64,000 nucleotides of DNA from Leptospira harrisiae (lineage in GTDB: Bacteria; Spirochaetota; Leptospiria; Leptospirales; Leptospiraceae): the NCBI RefSeq assembly GCF_002811945.1, contig NZ_NPDX01000008.1, forward strand, positions 18,150 to 82,149, in the 5' to 3' direction. Below, in pieces: positions 34,247-43,424 of this stretch. Every line of letters begins with the position of its first letter. The stretch's first letter is position 1. The notes under the pieces were generated by a model, which saw only the letters and a list, made by a program, of their open reading frames with translations, was not told the origin of the DNA and searched no databases. Made by a program: the position numbers and the translations under genes.

Positions 34247-34274
34247 TTGCCGAAGAATTATTATTTTTCGGCAA
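34247..34274 (+). other. Perfect 8-bp hairpin between two haem-locus lipoprotein genes
   Basis: TTGCCGAA (34247-34254) and TTCGGCAA (34267-34274) enclose a 12-base loop. It starts 14 bases after the upstream stop and ends 20 bases before the hmuY-like start. There is no T-run, so it is more likely an mRNA processing or attenuation element than a full terminator. It could set unequal expression of the two lipoproteins. Confidence 0.5.
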
Positions 34275-34294
34275 CTACCCAAAAGCGAGTTAAT

Positions 34295-34978
34295 ATGAAT
34301 TTATTACATTCTTTGAAACTAATTAGAATTTCTGAATACTTAGTTTTCACTATTTTTATAGTGAATTGTTCTATGAAACCAAAAGCAGACGATGGTTCTG
34401 CTGCCATTTTGTTCCTTCTTACAGGTGGAAATACAAATAATACGTCATGTAGTGTTCCGACAAACGCAGTAAGTACGACCGGATCTTATATTACGGTTGT
34501 GAATGCCTCTTCCGCATGTGCTTGGATTTACGTTAGCCTAAAATCTGATGGGGTACTTGTTGATTCATCTTCACAATGGGATGTAGCATTCAAAAGATAT
34601 AATATTGCTTCTAATGGTGGAACAAGTGGTTCAGGGAATGGAGGAGTTTGTAATTCTGGATCAACAAATTTTGCAACAACCTTTAATGGCTCCGAATGTA
34701 CAACTGTGGTCGACGTAAGGTTGTCTTCAGCTGGAGGTGGTCCTGTTTCTGCTTCATCCGAAAGTATCAACCCAGTGTTGGCTGCTCCACTAGATTTAAA
34801 TCCTATGCCTGCGGGTTATGGCACTTGGTATACTTATGCAGATACAATTCTCACTGCTAAGACCAATGTTTATATTGTTACGGGGAGCGAAGGTTCTAAG
34901 TATGCATTACAAATGTTGGATTATTATAGTGCAGCAGGGACCTCTGGGTATCCCAAGTTTCGTTGGAAGAAGTTGTAA
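34295..34978 (+). CDS. HmuY-like haem-binding lipoprotein
   Basis: This protein of about 227 residues has a signal peptide and a Cys lipobox near 25 (FIVNC). The mature part matches the HmuY family by motif: SSQWDVAFKRYNIASNGGTSGSGNGG (in pieces, about 95-120), then WYTYADTILTAKTNVYIVTGSEGSKYALQML (in pieces, about 175-205), then a final short YYSAAGTSGYPKFRWK segment. HmuY of Porphyromonas is a surface haemophore that passes haem to the TonB receptor HmuR. The following gene here is a TonB receptor, so the pairing is preserved. I start at ATG 34295 because GCGAG precedes it and the signal peptide is then intact. Confidence 0.75.
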   Translation: MNLLHSLKLIRISEYLVFTIFIVNCSMKPKADDGSAAILFLLTGGNTNNTSCSVPTNAVSTTGSYITVVNASSACAWIYVSLKSDGVLVDSSSQWDVAFKRYNIASNGGTSGSGNGGVCNSGSTNFATTFNGSECTTVVDVRLSSAGGGPVSASSESINPVLAAPLDLNPMPAGYGTWYTYADTILTAKTNVYIVTGSEGSKYALQMLDYYSAAGTSGYPKFRWKKL

Positions 34979-35011
34979 GATTATATTTTGGGCCAGTATT
35001 CGGAAATAGTA

Positions 35012-37465
35012 ATGGATCTGATAATTTATAAACAAAAATCCAAAAGAAAATGGATGAGTAATTTGAGTTGGATTATTTTCTTTTTTATAATCATTCAGTT
35101 TAATTTATATTCTCAATCATTATCTCCCAAGGAAGAAAATACTAAGCAACCTAAACACGGCGAATCAGGGATCCAGCCTAATGAGGTGAATAGTGATAGA
35201 TCAAATATGATCACTGTAACTGGTACCAGAAGAAAGAACTTATTAAAGGATTCAACGATCACAACAGAAGTGATTACAAGAAAAGATATTGATGCAATGG
35301 GAGCAAGAGACCTGTCGCAAACTTTGGGAAACGTTCCTGGGATTGAAGTGAGGCCAGCACAAACAGGCGAAAGAGGACAGACTGTTCGATTGCAAGGGCT
35401 TTCTGCTCAGAATGTTTTGATTTTGGTAGATGGGCAAAGAACCACTGGGAGGTTTAGCGGTTCCATTGATTTAACAAGGTTTAAAGCAGAAGATATTGAA
35501 AGAATTGAAATTGTGAAAGGGGCTTCGTCTGCCATTTATGGTTCTGATGCCATTGCTGGAGTGATTAATATCATCACCAAGGAGGCGCAAGATCCATTGT
35601 ATGCTGAGTTTCGAACAATTGGTGGATCCGGAAGTGAAAAGTATTATGGCCCATATATGGAGTTTCGAAATTATGCATCCGTTGGTGCAAAAACAGAAAA
35701 ACTTTCAACGCTGATTACGGTTGGTTGGCACAAAGGAGATGGATATGACCTGACTTCCGATGCAACACAAGGTCCGAGAAATGGTCGATATGCATCTCTT
35801 GCTCCTGGGTACAATCCTTATCCAGCAAGTACTTCTATAGTAAATTCATATTTATTAGCAACTAGAGCACCTAGTTATACGCCTCCTCTTGAATCAACTT
35901 CGGGGAGTGCATTCAATGATATGAATCTTTCAAATAAAACTGTCTACTACGCGACCAATAGCCTAACACTCACAAGTCAGTTTTATTATCGACATTTGGA
36001 CCAATCGGCAGTAGATGCTTCTCCTCCACGAACTGTTTATGATCGTAGAAATAAAACCCATGACTTTATGGGTGCTTTTAATGCAGATTGGGTTGCAAAC
36101 AACAAAATTAATATAAATTTTAATGCAAACTATTCACGATTTCAGGATCTATATACAACTGACCAAAGAAAAGCAGATGATCTGGATTCACAACAAAGAA
36201 CAGACAATGCAGTTACCGAATTTCGATCAAGAGTGGACTATAAATTTTCTGAAAATCATGTTACTTCGGTAGGTGCTGAGAATTTACAAGATCAAATTTC
36301 ATCGGCACGAATTGCTCCGGACTGTCGAAGGACATACCCTAATGTTTGTTATGAAGATTTTAATCCAGAGTTAACGAAAGGACAAACGATCAACGGAAAT
36401 GCTTATCGTTTTCGAAATGCTTTTTATGTGCAAGATGAATGGAGGGTCTCGGATAAACCTAGAATTCAAATTGTTCCTGGAGTTCGTTATGATCATGATT
36501 CGATTTATGGTGGCGAATGGCTTCCTAAACTTGCTATTCGTTATGATTTAACGGACCAATTTCGTTTTAGAGCTGCTAACGGGCTTGGGTATAGAGCACC
36601 AAGTTTCCAAGATTTATATTTTAATTTTTTAAATCCTGGAGTAGGTTATCGAGTGGTTGGGAACTCCAATTTAAAACCAGAACTTTCGAGAAGTTATAAT
36701 TTTGGTTGGGAGTGGGATATCACAAAAAGAATTTGGTATAGTTCAAATTTATTTCATAACAATGTTGACAATTTGATAGGATTTAGAACCAATCCGGTTA
36801 GAGATTCTTCCGGATTGATGGTTTACCAAACATCAAATTATCAAAAAGCAACAACACAAGGAATTGAATCTTCTATTAATATTAGAATTTCTGAAATTGT
36901 TTCTACTAGTGTTGGGTATACTTACACAAACACAAAAGATGAACTAACAAATCTTCCTCTGGAAGGAAGAGGCCCACACCGATGGAACTTCAGTCTTCGG
37001 TTAGATGAAAAATCAAGTGGATTGTCGTTGTCGGTATTTGCTGTTGTCTTCGGTAAACAACCGTACTATTGTGTAAAAAATCCATTTTGGTGTAATCCGG
37101 ATTTTCCTCCAAACTTTGATGTGTTAGAGACTTTGCTAAGTAATCAGGCACAGACTAACATAACAAATTCGCTCAGTGCTCTTCCAGCAGGAGTTTCAGA
37201 TTATTGTTCAGAACATAATATATCATATTGTACGACAAGTCCTACTTACGGATATCGCATGGTAAATCCTCATACGAATTTGAACTTACGTTTGTCGCAA
37301 AGATTTTTTGGACATTTTCAGTGGTTTGTGGGTGTGGATAACGCTTTGGATGTTTGGGATTTGCAATACAACCCACAAAGGCCACGTTTTTATTATTTTG
37401 GACTGGATGGCAAATTTGCATTTAGTGAAGTGAAAATGGCTCCTGTTGAACCTCAGGTAAATTAA
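35012..37465 (+). CDS. TonB-dependent haem receptor (HmuR-like)
   Basis: This outer-membrane beta-barrel receptor is about 817 residues. After a signal peptide (WIIFFFIIIQFNLYSQS) comes a TonB-box/plug region: ITVTGTRRKNLLKDSTITTEVIT (in pieces, about 68-92), GARDLSQTLGNVPGIEVRPAQ, IERIEIVKGASSAIYGSDAIAGVINIITK (in pieces, the receptor plug signature, about 160-190). Then follows a large barrel with the usual YRAPSFQDLYF and SRSYNFGWEWDI regions and a terminal RFYYFGLDGKF strand. No TonB, ExbB or ExbD lies in the window. It follows the HmuY-like gene and probably passes haem to HmuT. Confidence 0.87.
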   Translation: MDLIIYKQKSKRKWMSNLSWIIFFFIIIQFNLYSQSLSPKEENTKQPKHGESGIQPNEVNSDRSNMITVTGTRRKNLLKDSTITTEVITRKDIDAMGARDLSQTLGNVPGIEVRPAQTGERGQTVRLQGLSAQNVLILVDGQRTTGRFSGSIDLTRFKAEDIERIEIVKGASSAIYGSDAIAGVINIITKEAQDPLYAEFRTIGGSGSEKYYGPYMEFRNYASVGAKTEKLSTLITVGWHKGDGYDLTSDATQGPRNGRYASLAPGYNPYPASTSIVNSYLLATRAPSYTPPLESTSGSAFNDMNLSNKTVYYATNSLTLTSQFYYRHLDQSAVDASPPRTVYDRRNKTHDFMGAFNADWVANNKININFNANYSRFQDLYTTDQRKADDLDSQQRTDNAVTEFRSRVDYKFSENHVTSVGAENLQDQISSARIAPDCRRTYPNVCYEDFNPELTKGQTINGNAYRFRNAFYVQDEWRVSDKPRIQIVPGVRYDHDSIYGGEWLPKLAIRYDLTDQFRFRAANGLGYRAPSFQDLYFNFLNPGVGYRVVGNSNLKPELSRSYNFGWEWDITKRIWYSSNLFHNNVDNLIGFRTNPVRDSSGLMVYQTSNYQKATTQGIESSINIRISEIVSTSVGYTYTNTKDELTNLPLEGRGPHRWNFSLRLDEKSSGLSLSVFAVVFGKQPYYCVKNPFWCNPDFPPNFDVLETLLSNQAQTNITNSLSALPAGVSDYCSEHNISYCTTSPTYGYRMVNPHTNLNLRLSQRFFGHFQWFVGVDNALDVWDLQYNPQRPRFYYFGLDGKFAFSEVKMAPVEPQVN

Positions 37466-37507
37466 AAAATTCTTTAAATCTTTTTCTGGTTTTTGGTAGA
37501 ATTCAAT

Positions 37508-38023
37508 ATGCAAACAATTTATCTTGCAGGGCCAGAAGTTTTTTTACCAAATGCTTTAGAGGTTCTTGCCTCTGCAAAAAAACTTTGTGAATCATTCGGG
37601 TTTTATGCTCTCACTCCTTTCGATGGTGAAGTGACTGAACAAACCAAACTAACAAAAGCGAAACAAATTTTTAAAGAGAATGTTTCTCTCATACAAAGAT
37701 CGGATTTAGTGATCGCAAATTGTAATCCATTCCGTGGAGCTTGTGTGGATGACGGAACTGCTTTTGAGATTGGATACGCCTATGGAAAAGGAAAACGAAT
37801 TTTTGGATATTTAAATGATAATCGGAGTTTACCTGAAATTGTTTCATCAAAAATCCCAACGATAGCACATATCTCTGGTTATTCGATTGATCAAGATGGG
37901 TATTTAGTGAATGAAGACTTTGGAAATAGTATTAACTTGATGTTGGAATTTTCTATTTTGGATTCTGGCGGTAGTTTGGTACTTGGTAATTTAGAGAAGG
38001 TGTTGGAGCTGATCAAAGATTAG
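37508..38023 (+). CDS. Nucleoside 2-deoxyribosyltransferase
   Basis: This 171-residue enzyme has the NdT fold. It starts MQTIYLAGPEVFLPNALEV with the substrate-binding A-G-P-E-V-F motif. DLVIANCNPFRGACVDDGTAFEIGYAYGKGK (in pieces, about 72-100) carries the catalytic Glu in GTAFEIG. Such enzymes exchange bases on 2'-deoxynucleosides in salvage. I start at ATG 37508 because the AGPEVF motif must be near the N-terminus. Its stop overlaps the recD stop in convergent orientation. It is not obviously linked to the neighbouring haem or rec genes. Confidence 0.87.
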   Translation: MQTIYLAGPEVFLPNALEVLASAKKLCESFGFYALTPFDGEVTEQTKLTKAKQIFKENVSLIQRSDLVIANCNPFRGACVDDGTAFEIGYAYGKGKRIFGYLNDNRSLPEIVSSKIPTIAHISGYSIDQDGYLVNEDFGNSINLMLEFSILDSGGSLVLGNLEKVLELIKD

Positions 38024-39816
38024 GATAGATTAAAACCCGTATTGCGTTTTCGATATGTTTCTAATCCCAAATTCCAGGTTGAAAAATCTCCCATTAGGAT
38101 TACTTTCTTTTTCGCTCTTGTTACCGCTGTGTACAATATCCTGCGATTGAGAATGGGTACTTCTTTTAGGTTTTCGGATTGGTAAGATGAGATGGGAGGC
38201 AAATAGAGTAGGATGGTATTGTATTCGGATCCTTGGCTTTTGTGAATGGTAAGAAAAAAAGCAGGTTCATGTTCAGGCAAAGTGTCCAAAGCAAAAGAAT
38301 ACAATCGGTTCTCAATTGGAAAGACTGCTCTCAATTCGGAATCAATTTTTAAAACAAGACCAATGTCTCCATTAAACAGTTTTCGAATTTGATCATTTCT
38401 TTTGATGATGATTGGCATTCCTTCAAAGTAAAATGATTTTGCTAGATGACGGTATTCTATATTCTTTGTGTTCGAATGAGCAGATGTTAAATGTTTTTTT
38501 GCTAAATCAAGGATTCGATTTTGAATCGACTCAATTCCATAATAACCATTTCTCAAGATAGTTAAGCATCGATATTCTGATATCATTTCGTCTAAGGTAT
38601 CTTTGTTTTCTGCTTTATTTAGGTCTTCTTTTTTCCAATTGAATGCAGTTGCCTTACTTGCTGTAGGTAAAAATAAATCTGTCCATAAAAAATGAATGAG
38701 GTCATTTTGTTTCCAATCTTTAAATGGAACGGCATCTTCTTGTTTCGGTTTTTCATTTTGTAACCAAATAAAGTCTTGGTTTTCTTTGTTCTCCGTTGGT
38801 TCGGAAATTTTTGGATTAGGAAAGTTTGGTTTAAAATTGGGGAGATCGAATGATTGTTTCACTAGCTCGGCAAATTGGCTAAATTCTGAAGATGCAGAAG
38901 ACCTATGGTTTGTTTTTAATTCGGAAATGAATTTTCCTTGTTTTGTAAATTTCTGCAAAAGATCAGATAAAACTTCTCCTTGGCCTACCGATGGCAATTG
39001 GTTTTTGTCACCTAACAATATTATAGTTGCTTTTTCTCCTACTGATTCAAGGAATAAGTTCATTAATTCCATGTCTACCATAGAAGTTTCATCCATAATG
39101 ATAAGATCATATGGTAGATATCTTTTTTCGCCATAGTAAGGTTTTGTCACACCGGGAAAAATTTTCAAAAGGTTGTGGATGGTTTGTCCGCGAAGTGAAG
39201 AAACGATTCCCGTTGAATTTGGAAAGTAATTTAAGTTTTTCTGAATAGATTCCGTGAGTCTTTGCGCTGCTCTTCCGGTTGGGGCTACAAGTGCAATTCG
39301 GTTTGAGATTGGAAGTTCGTTGAGCTCGTTTAATAGCTGCAAGATGAAAGAGACCACTGTAGTTTTTCCTGTTCCTGGCCCCCCTGCAATGATTCGAAAG
39401 GACGAAGTAACAGATTCGACTACCGCTTGTTTTTGCTCTTTCGCGAGTGGACTACAAAATTTTTTTTCTAAGTCGGCTATGATGAAATCAATCTCATCTT
39501 TTTTGTCGAGAATTGTATGATTATTTTCTGATCGAACAGAAACTAGGTTTTTGATATTTGTTTCGAATCTTTTTTTTTCTTTGTATGTTTTTTGAAAGTA
39601 CAGTCTAGTTTCTTTTTCAGCGATTTCTAATTGAAAAGGGAATTTGTTTTCAAAATTTTCAATTGATTTATGATTCGTTACAGAAAGATAAAGGTCACCG
39701 TTTTGTGTTGCTTCAATTAAATTCGTTATTAACTCTTCGTGTTCATTTGATAAATGTGGAAAGTTATGGATGACTTCTTTTGCTATTTCTAAATATGAAG
39801 ATTCAGTATGATTCAT
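38020..39816 (-). CDS. recD: Exonuclease V subunit RecD
   Basis: This 598-residue SF1B helicase subunit (E. coli RecD is 608) has an N-terminal domain (about 1-115), Walker A IIAGGPGTGKTTVVSF (about 138), motif Ia ALVAPTGRAAQRLTES (about 172), Walker B IIMDETSMVDMEL (about 240), motif III ILLGDKNQLPSVGQGEVLSDL (in pieces, about 262), motif V LTIHKSQGSEYNTILLYLP (about 520) and motif VI LYTAVTRAKKKVIL (about 558). It provides the 5'-3' motor of RecBCD. It is last in the recC-recB-recD operon and begins with an ATGA overlap on recB. Confidence 0.93.
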   Translation of the reverse strand: MNHTESSYLEIAKEVIHNFPHLSNEHEELITNLIEATQNGDLYLSVTNHKSIENFENKFPFQLEIAEKETRLYFQKTYKEKKRFETNIKNLVSVRSENNHTILDKKDEIDFIIADLEKKFCSPLAKEQKQAVVESVTSSFRIIAGGPGTGKTTVVSFILQLLNELNELPISNRIALVAPTGRAAQRLTESIQKNLNYFPNSTGIVSSLRGQTIHNLLKIFPGVTKPYYGEKRYLPYDLIIMDETSMVDMELMNLFLESVGEKATIILLGDKNQLPSVGQGEVLSDLLQKFTKQGKFISELKTNHRSSASSEFSQFAELVKQSFDLPNFKPNFPNPKISEPTENKENQDFIWLQNEKPKQEDAVPFKDWKQNDLIHFLWTDLFLPTASKATAFNWKKEDLNKAENKDTLDEMISEYRCLTILRNGYYGIESIQNRILDLAKKHLTSAHSNTKNIEYRHLAKSFYFEGMPIIIKRNDQIRKLFNGDIGLVLKIDSELRAVFPIENRLYSFALDTLPEHEPAFFLTIHKSQGSEYNTILLYLPPISSYQSENLKEVPILNRRILYTAVTRAKKKVILMGDFSTWNLGLETYRKRNTGFNLS

Positions 39817-42800
39817 AAATAATACTTCTCTAAACTAACGGACGCTTCTTGGATATAAGATAAAATTTCTTTACGGATTCCACTAAATGTTTCAAGTGTC
39901 CATTGGTTTTTAGTTGATTTTAAGTCAGAATAGATACCTGCATTTTTTGCGATCCCCATACCACGTAAAAATAAATAATATACACCGCCGAAACGTTCCA
40001 AAGCAAGTTCATCTCCATAAAGGGAAGATAGGTAATCAAAAAGAATTAGTGCGTATACTGATTTTTGGATCATATAACCTTTTTCAATGACTGCTGTGGT
40101 GACTGCATTGGTATCATAAAGATCGTTTGGCAAAAGATTCGATTTGTAATCGGCAATGTAGTAATTACCGTTTTTGCAAAAAACTAAATCAATGGCACCT
40201 TTTAGATAGTTTTCAAATCCTGGCGTCAATGGAGCTCCGGATTTTTCTAACATTTTTTGTACATATAAATGAAATTTTAATTCGGAAGATTTTTCTTCAG
40301 GTTTTAACTCACTCAATACAAATGAAGTTCCATCTGCTAAAGTTATCTCTGCAGTCATTGCTTGTTTCAAAAGATCTAAAACGATGTTTTCTAAAGTTTC
40401 TTCGGATGTTTGTTGTATTTTAATTGGATATTGCCTTAAGGATTGAGAATACGCCCAAACCCATGAAGGATGTTTGGAAATTTCATTTGTTGGTAATTTG
40501 AAAATTGAAAAATCGCATAACTCAAGAATACGGTGTAAAAAATTGCCAATTTTTGAGCTAGATGGAAGTTTGGATTTTGTTTGGTAAAGTTCAGATTCAA
40601 GTGGTTCTTCAATTTCTTTTTGAGTTTCTTCGTTTGTTTTTACCACTTGTGTTTGTGAACTTTGTAAACTTGTATAACTATGTTGCAACAAAATCCTTCC
40701 AGCCTTTACTTCAATTGGAAGAATTGCTGGGTTTGTTTTTCTCTTTTGAATCGGTTTGGTTTGAATCTGTGAAATATTATTTTCAGTGGTTTCTATTTGA
40801 ATTTGATTTCTAAAAAGAAAACTATTTTGAGACAAAGATTGGTTTAGAACTAAATCTTGGATTCTTTGTAATTCGGTTAATAGAATATTGCCATATCCAG
40901 ATTTTTGAATGGAATCTTTGCCCCAGGATAACTTAGGTAAATACAATCTAAGGTTAGGCCTTGTTAAGGCAACATACAACAAACGTTTTTGTTCGTTTAG
41001 GAAATGTTTGAACTCATTTTGTTTTCCTTGTTTTGAATCCCAAAGACTAAGAATCCACTTTCTTTCTTTGGTTTCTGATCCATTAATGAGAGTGGGGTAT
41101 TCATAGTCAGAAATACTTTGTGGCCTGGTTCCAAAATAACACAAAAAAACTACGGGCCATTCCAAACCTTTGGAGGCATGGATGGTTAAAATTTGAACTG
41201 CATCATCTTCTGTTTCTCGATCAAAAAGTGGTTCTTCTTCCGGTGAAGACTTTGTTTTTTTTAGTTTGCGCAGTTCTAAAAGTAATTCAGTAAGGTTTGC
41301 ATTTGTTCGAATTTGAAATTCAAGTAATCTTTGGAAAATTTGTCTGTAGTTTGTTCTTTTTCGTTCCCATTCTAAATTTTTTAATTCATGATTCCAAAGA
41401 ACTTTTGTTTCATCCAAAACAGAACGAAAAAAAGCTGCATAACGATTATCTCGAATGAGTTTTAACCATACATCCATCAGTGATTTTTCATAGGAGTCTA
41501 TCGAGTGTTCATTGTATTTGGATAACTCTTCTGGTTTTACTCCGAAAAGATCGGAGAATAAAATTCGTTTATAAGAACGGGAACTATTTGATTCTGCTAA
41601 ACATTCTAGTAAATTTTCAATTTGGTCTGCTTCTCTTGATTGGAAAATCCCTCTTTGTTTATAGATAGAGCAGGGGATACCGACTTTCGAAAGAGTTCTT
41701 TCGATCAATTCTGTTTCTTTTTTACTTCCGCACAACACTGCTATGTCTTTTAGTTTTACCGTTTGAAGAGAAGATGCTCCCATTTTTTTATAGGATAAAA
41801 CTTGTTTGTTTTGTTGAAAGGATAGGATTTCGTTTTTAATTGACTCAGCCCAGGCACTCCTTGCCACACTAACGTTTTGAATATGATCCTGAAATTGGAT
41901 CACATGAATTCCGTATTCATTTGGATCGTTATATTTGTATTTTATATTTTCAGGATCAGGATGGGCTACTGGATGGTAAAGATAATCTTCCTTTTGTGAG
42001 CCAGGTTCCTCAATTGGGAAAAAACTAGTTTCACCTAAATTCTTTTCCTTATTATAAAAAAGAAGATTTAGTCCTTCAATGATTTCCTTTGTAGACCTAT
42101 AATTTGTTGTTAGGTTGCCTTTGGATTTGGAAAAGTCTGAAGCTGCTTCCAAATATATTCCAATATCAGCACCTCGAAACCCATAAATACTTTGTTTTGG
42201 ATCCCCAATACAAAATAACATCCTTGTATTATCTTTGGGATCAACAAATAGAGTTCGGAAAATCTGGTATTGGTTTTTATCCGTATCTTGGAATTCATCT
42301 AGGATACAAATTTGGTATCTTTCTTTTAAAGATTGGATCAATGAAAAGTTTGGTGACGTGACAAGTGTTTCATGTACTTTCAAAATCATCTGATCATAGG
42401 TCAAAGAATCGCCAGTTTTTAATTCTGATTTTATATCTTCAACTAAACGGAGAGCAGTTTCTTGCAAAAACCACTCTCCATTCAAATCAATTTGATCGAT
42501 CGGAAACGTTTCAATTAACAAAGAAATTAGAGTTTCTATTGATGTTTGTAAGTTTATTGCTTCGTTATTTAGATTTTTTGCGACTGTTTTGCCAGCTAAT
42601 AATAAATAGGAGAACCCTTGGTAGTTGATCCCTTCGGAACTTCTTTTGAAACCATCGATTCTTTGTAGTTCTGTTTTGAGTAATTCAAAATCTTTTGTTT
42701 TGATAGAAGTAAGAAAGCTGGAAAGTGAAATCCAATTTTCAATCCATTTATCAATTGTACCTTTGTTCCCCTGAGATTGGATTTTTCCTCCAAGAGGGCT

Positions 42801-43424
42801 TTGTAATGCCTCTATGGTTTGTGTTAGATGTTTGATGATAGTTTCAATGTTTGGTGCACCTATAACCTTTTCTAAAGTTAAGGTTCTTGGGAAGTGGTAA
42901 TTTTTTGTGTTAGATAGAATTTGTGAAACTGCAAAAGTAATATTTTTTTCCTTTTCTAAGATTTTGGAATCGATTAGTTCTTTTGCTAGTTCATCGAACT
43001 TTTTCCCTCCCCAATGGTTTCGTTTCAAAAGATAAAAACTTTTATTTATAATTTCATCTGTGCTTGTTAAACGAACATTTGGATTGTTTTGAGTTTCAAT
43101 AGGGTATTCTTTTAGAACCATATTACAGAACCCATGGATAGTTGCGATTGTGACTTGGTCTAAGTCGCGTAAGTACCTATAAAAACCAGGTTTTGATCCG
43201 TTTTCTGAGAGGTCTAAAATCTTTGCTTTTAGGCGTGCTTTTAATTCTCCTGCAGCCTTTTCTGTAAAAGTGAGGATGAGAGTATTAAGAATTCTGTTTT
43301 CTGAAATTTGATTCTCAACGTCATATTTCATAATTTCACCTAACATTTCCATTATGAGGTGAGTTTTGCCCGTTCCAGCAGAGGCTTCTATAAATTTTGG
43401 TTTATGAAGTAGGGGATGATCCAT
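39813..43424 (-). CDS. recB: Exonuclease V subunit RecB (helicase and nuclease)
   Basis: This 1203-residue UvrD-like 3'-5' helicase has a C-terminal nuclease (E. coli RecB is 1180). Walker A is FIEASAGTGKTHLIMEML (about 11). Motif II is CILDEFQDTDKNQYQIFR (about 372). Motif III is IGDPKQSIYGFRGADI (about 408). Motif V is LTIHASKGLEWPVVFL (about 755). Motif VI is LLYVALTRPNLRLYLP (about 810). The nuclease has GAIDLVFCKNGNYYIADYKSN (in pieces, about 1095), with Asp and Asp-x-Lys catalytic residues. Its ATG directly abuts the recC stop codon, so the subunits are translationally coupled. RecBCD repairs double-strand breaks and degrades linear DNA. Confidence 0.94.
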   Translation of the reverse strand: MDHPLLHKPKFIEASAGTGKTHLIMEMLGEIMKYDVENQISENRILNTLILTFTEKAAGELKARLKAKILDLSENGSKPGFYRYLRDLDQVTIATIHGFCNMVLKEYPIETQNNPNVRLTSTDEIINKSFYLLKRNHWGGKKFDELAKELIDSKILEKEKNITFAVSQILSNTKNYHFPRTLTLEKVIGAPNIETIIKHLTQTIEALQSPLGGKIQSQGNKGTIDKWIENWISLSSFLTSIKTKDFELLKTELQRIDGFKRSSEGINYQGFSYLLLAGKTVAKNLNNEAINLQTSIETLISLLIETFPIDQIDLNGEWFLQETALRLVEDIKSELKTGDSLTYDQMILKVHETLVTSPNFSLIQSLKERYQICILDEFQDTDKNQYQIFRTLFVDPKDNTRMLFCIGDPKQSIYGFRGADIGIYLEAASDFSKSKGNLTTNYRSTKEIIEGLNLLFYNKEKNLGETSFFPIEEPGSQKEDYLYHPVAHPDPENIKYKYNDPNEYGIHVIQFQDHIQNVSVARSAWAESIKNEILSFQQNKQVLSYKKMGASSLQTVKLKDIAVLCGSKKETELIERTLSKVGIPCSIYKQRGIFQSREADQIENLLECLAESNSSRSYKRILFSDLFGVKPEELSKYNEHSIDSYEKSLMDVWLKLIRDNRYAAFFRSVLDETKVLWNHELKNLEWERKRTNYRQIFQRLLEFQIRTNANLTELLLELRKLKKTKSSPEEEPLFDRETEDDAVQILTIHASKGLEWPVVFLCYFGTRPQSISDYEYPTLINGSETKERKWILSLWDSKQGKQNEFKHFLNEQKRLLYVALTRPNLRLYLPKLSWGKDSIQKSGYGNILLTELQRIQDLVLNQSLSQNSFLFRNQIQIETTENNISQIQTKPIQKRKTNPAILPIEVKAGRILLQHSYTSLQSSQTQVVKTNEETQKEIEEPLESELYQTKSKLPSSSKIGNFLHRILELCDFSIFKLPTNEISKHPSWVWAYSQSLRQYPIKIQQTSEETLENIVLDLLKQAMTAEITLADGTSFVLSELKPEEKSSELKFHLYVQKMLEKSGAPLTPGFENYLKGAIDLVFCKNGNYYIADYKSNLLPNDLYDTNAVTTAVIEKGYMIQKSVYALILFDYLSSLYGDELALERFGGVYYLFLRGMGIAKNAGIYSDLKSTKNQWTLETFSGIRKEILSYIQEASVSLEKYYL

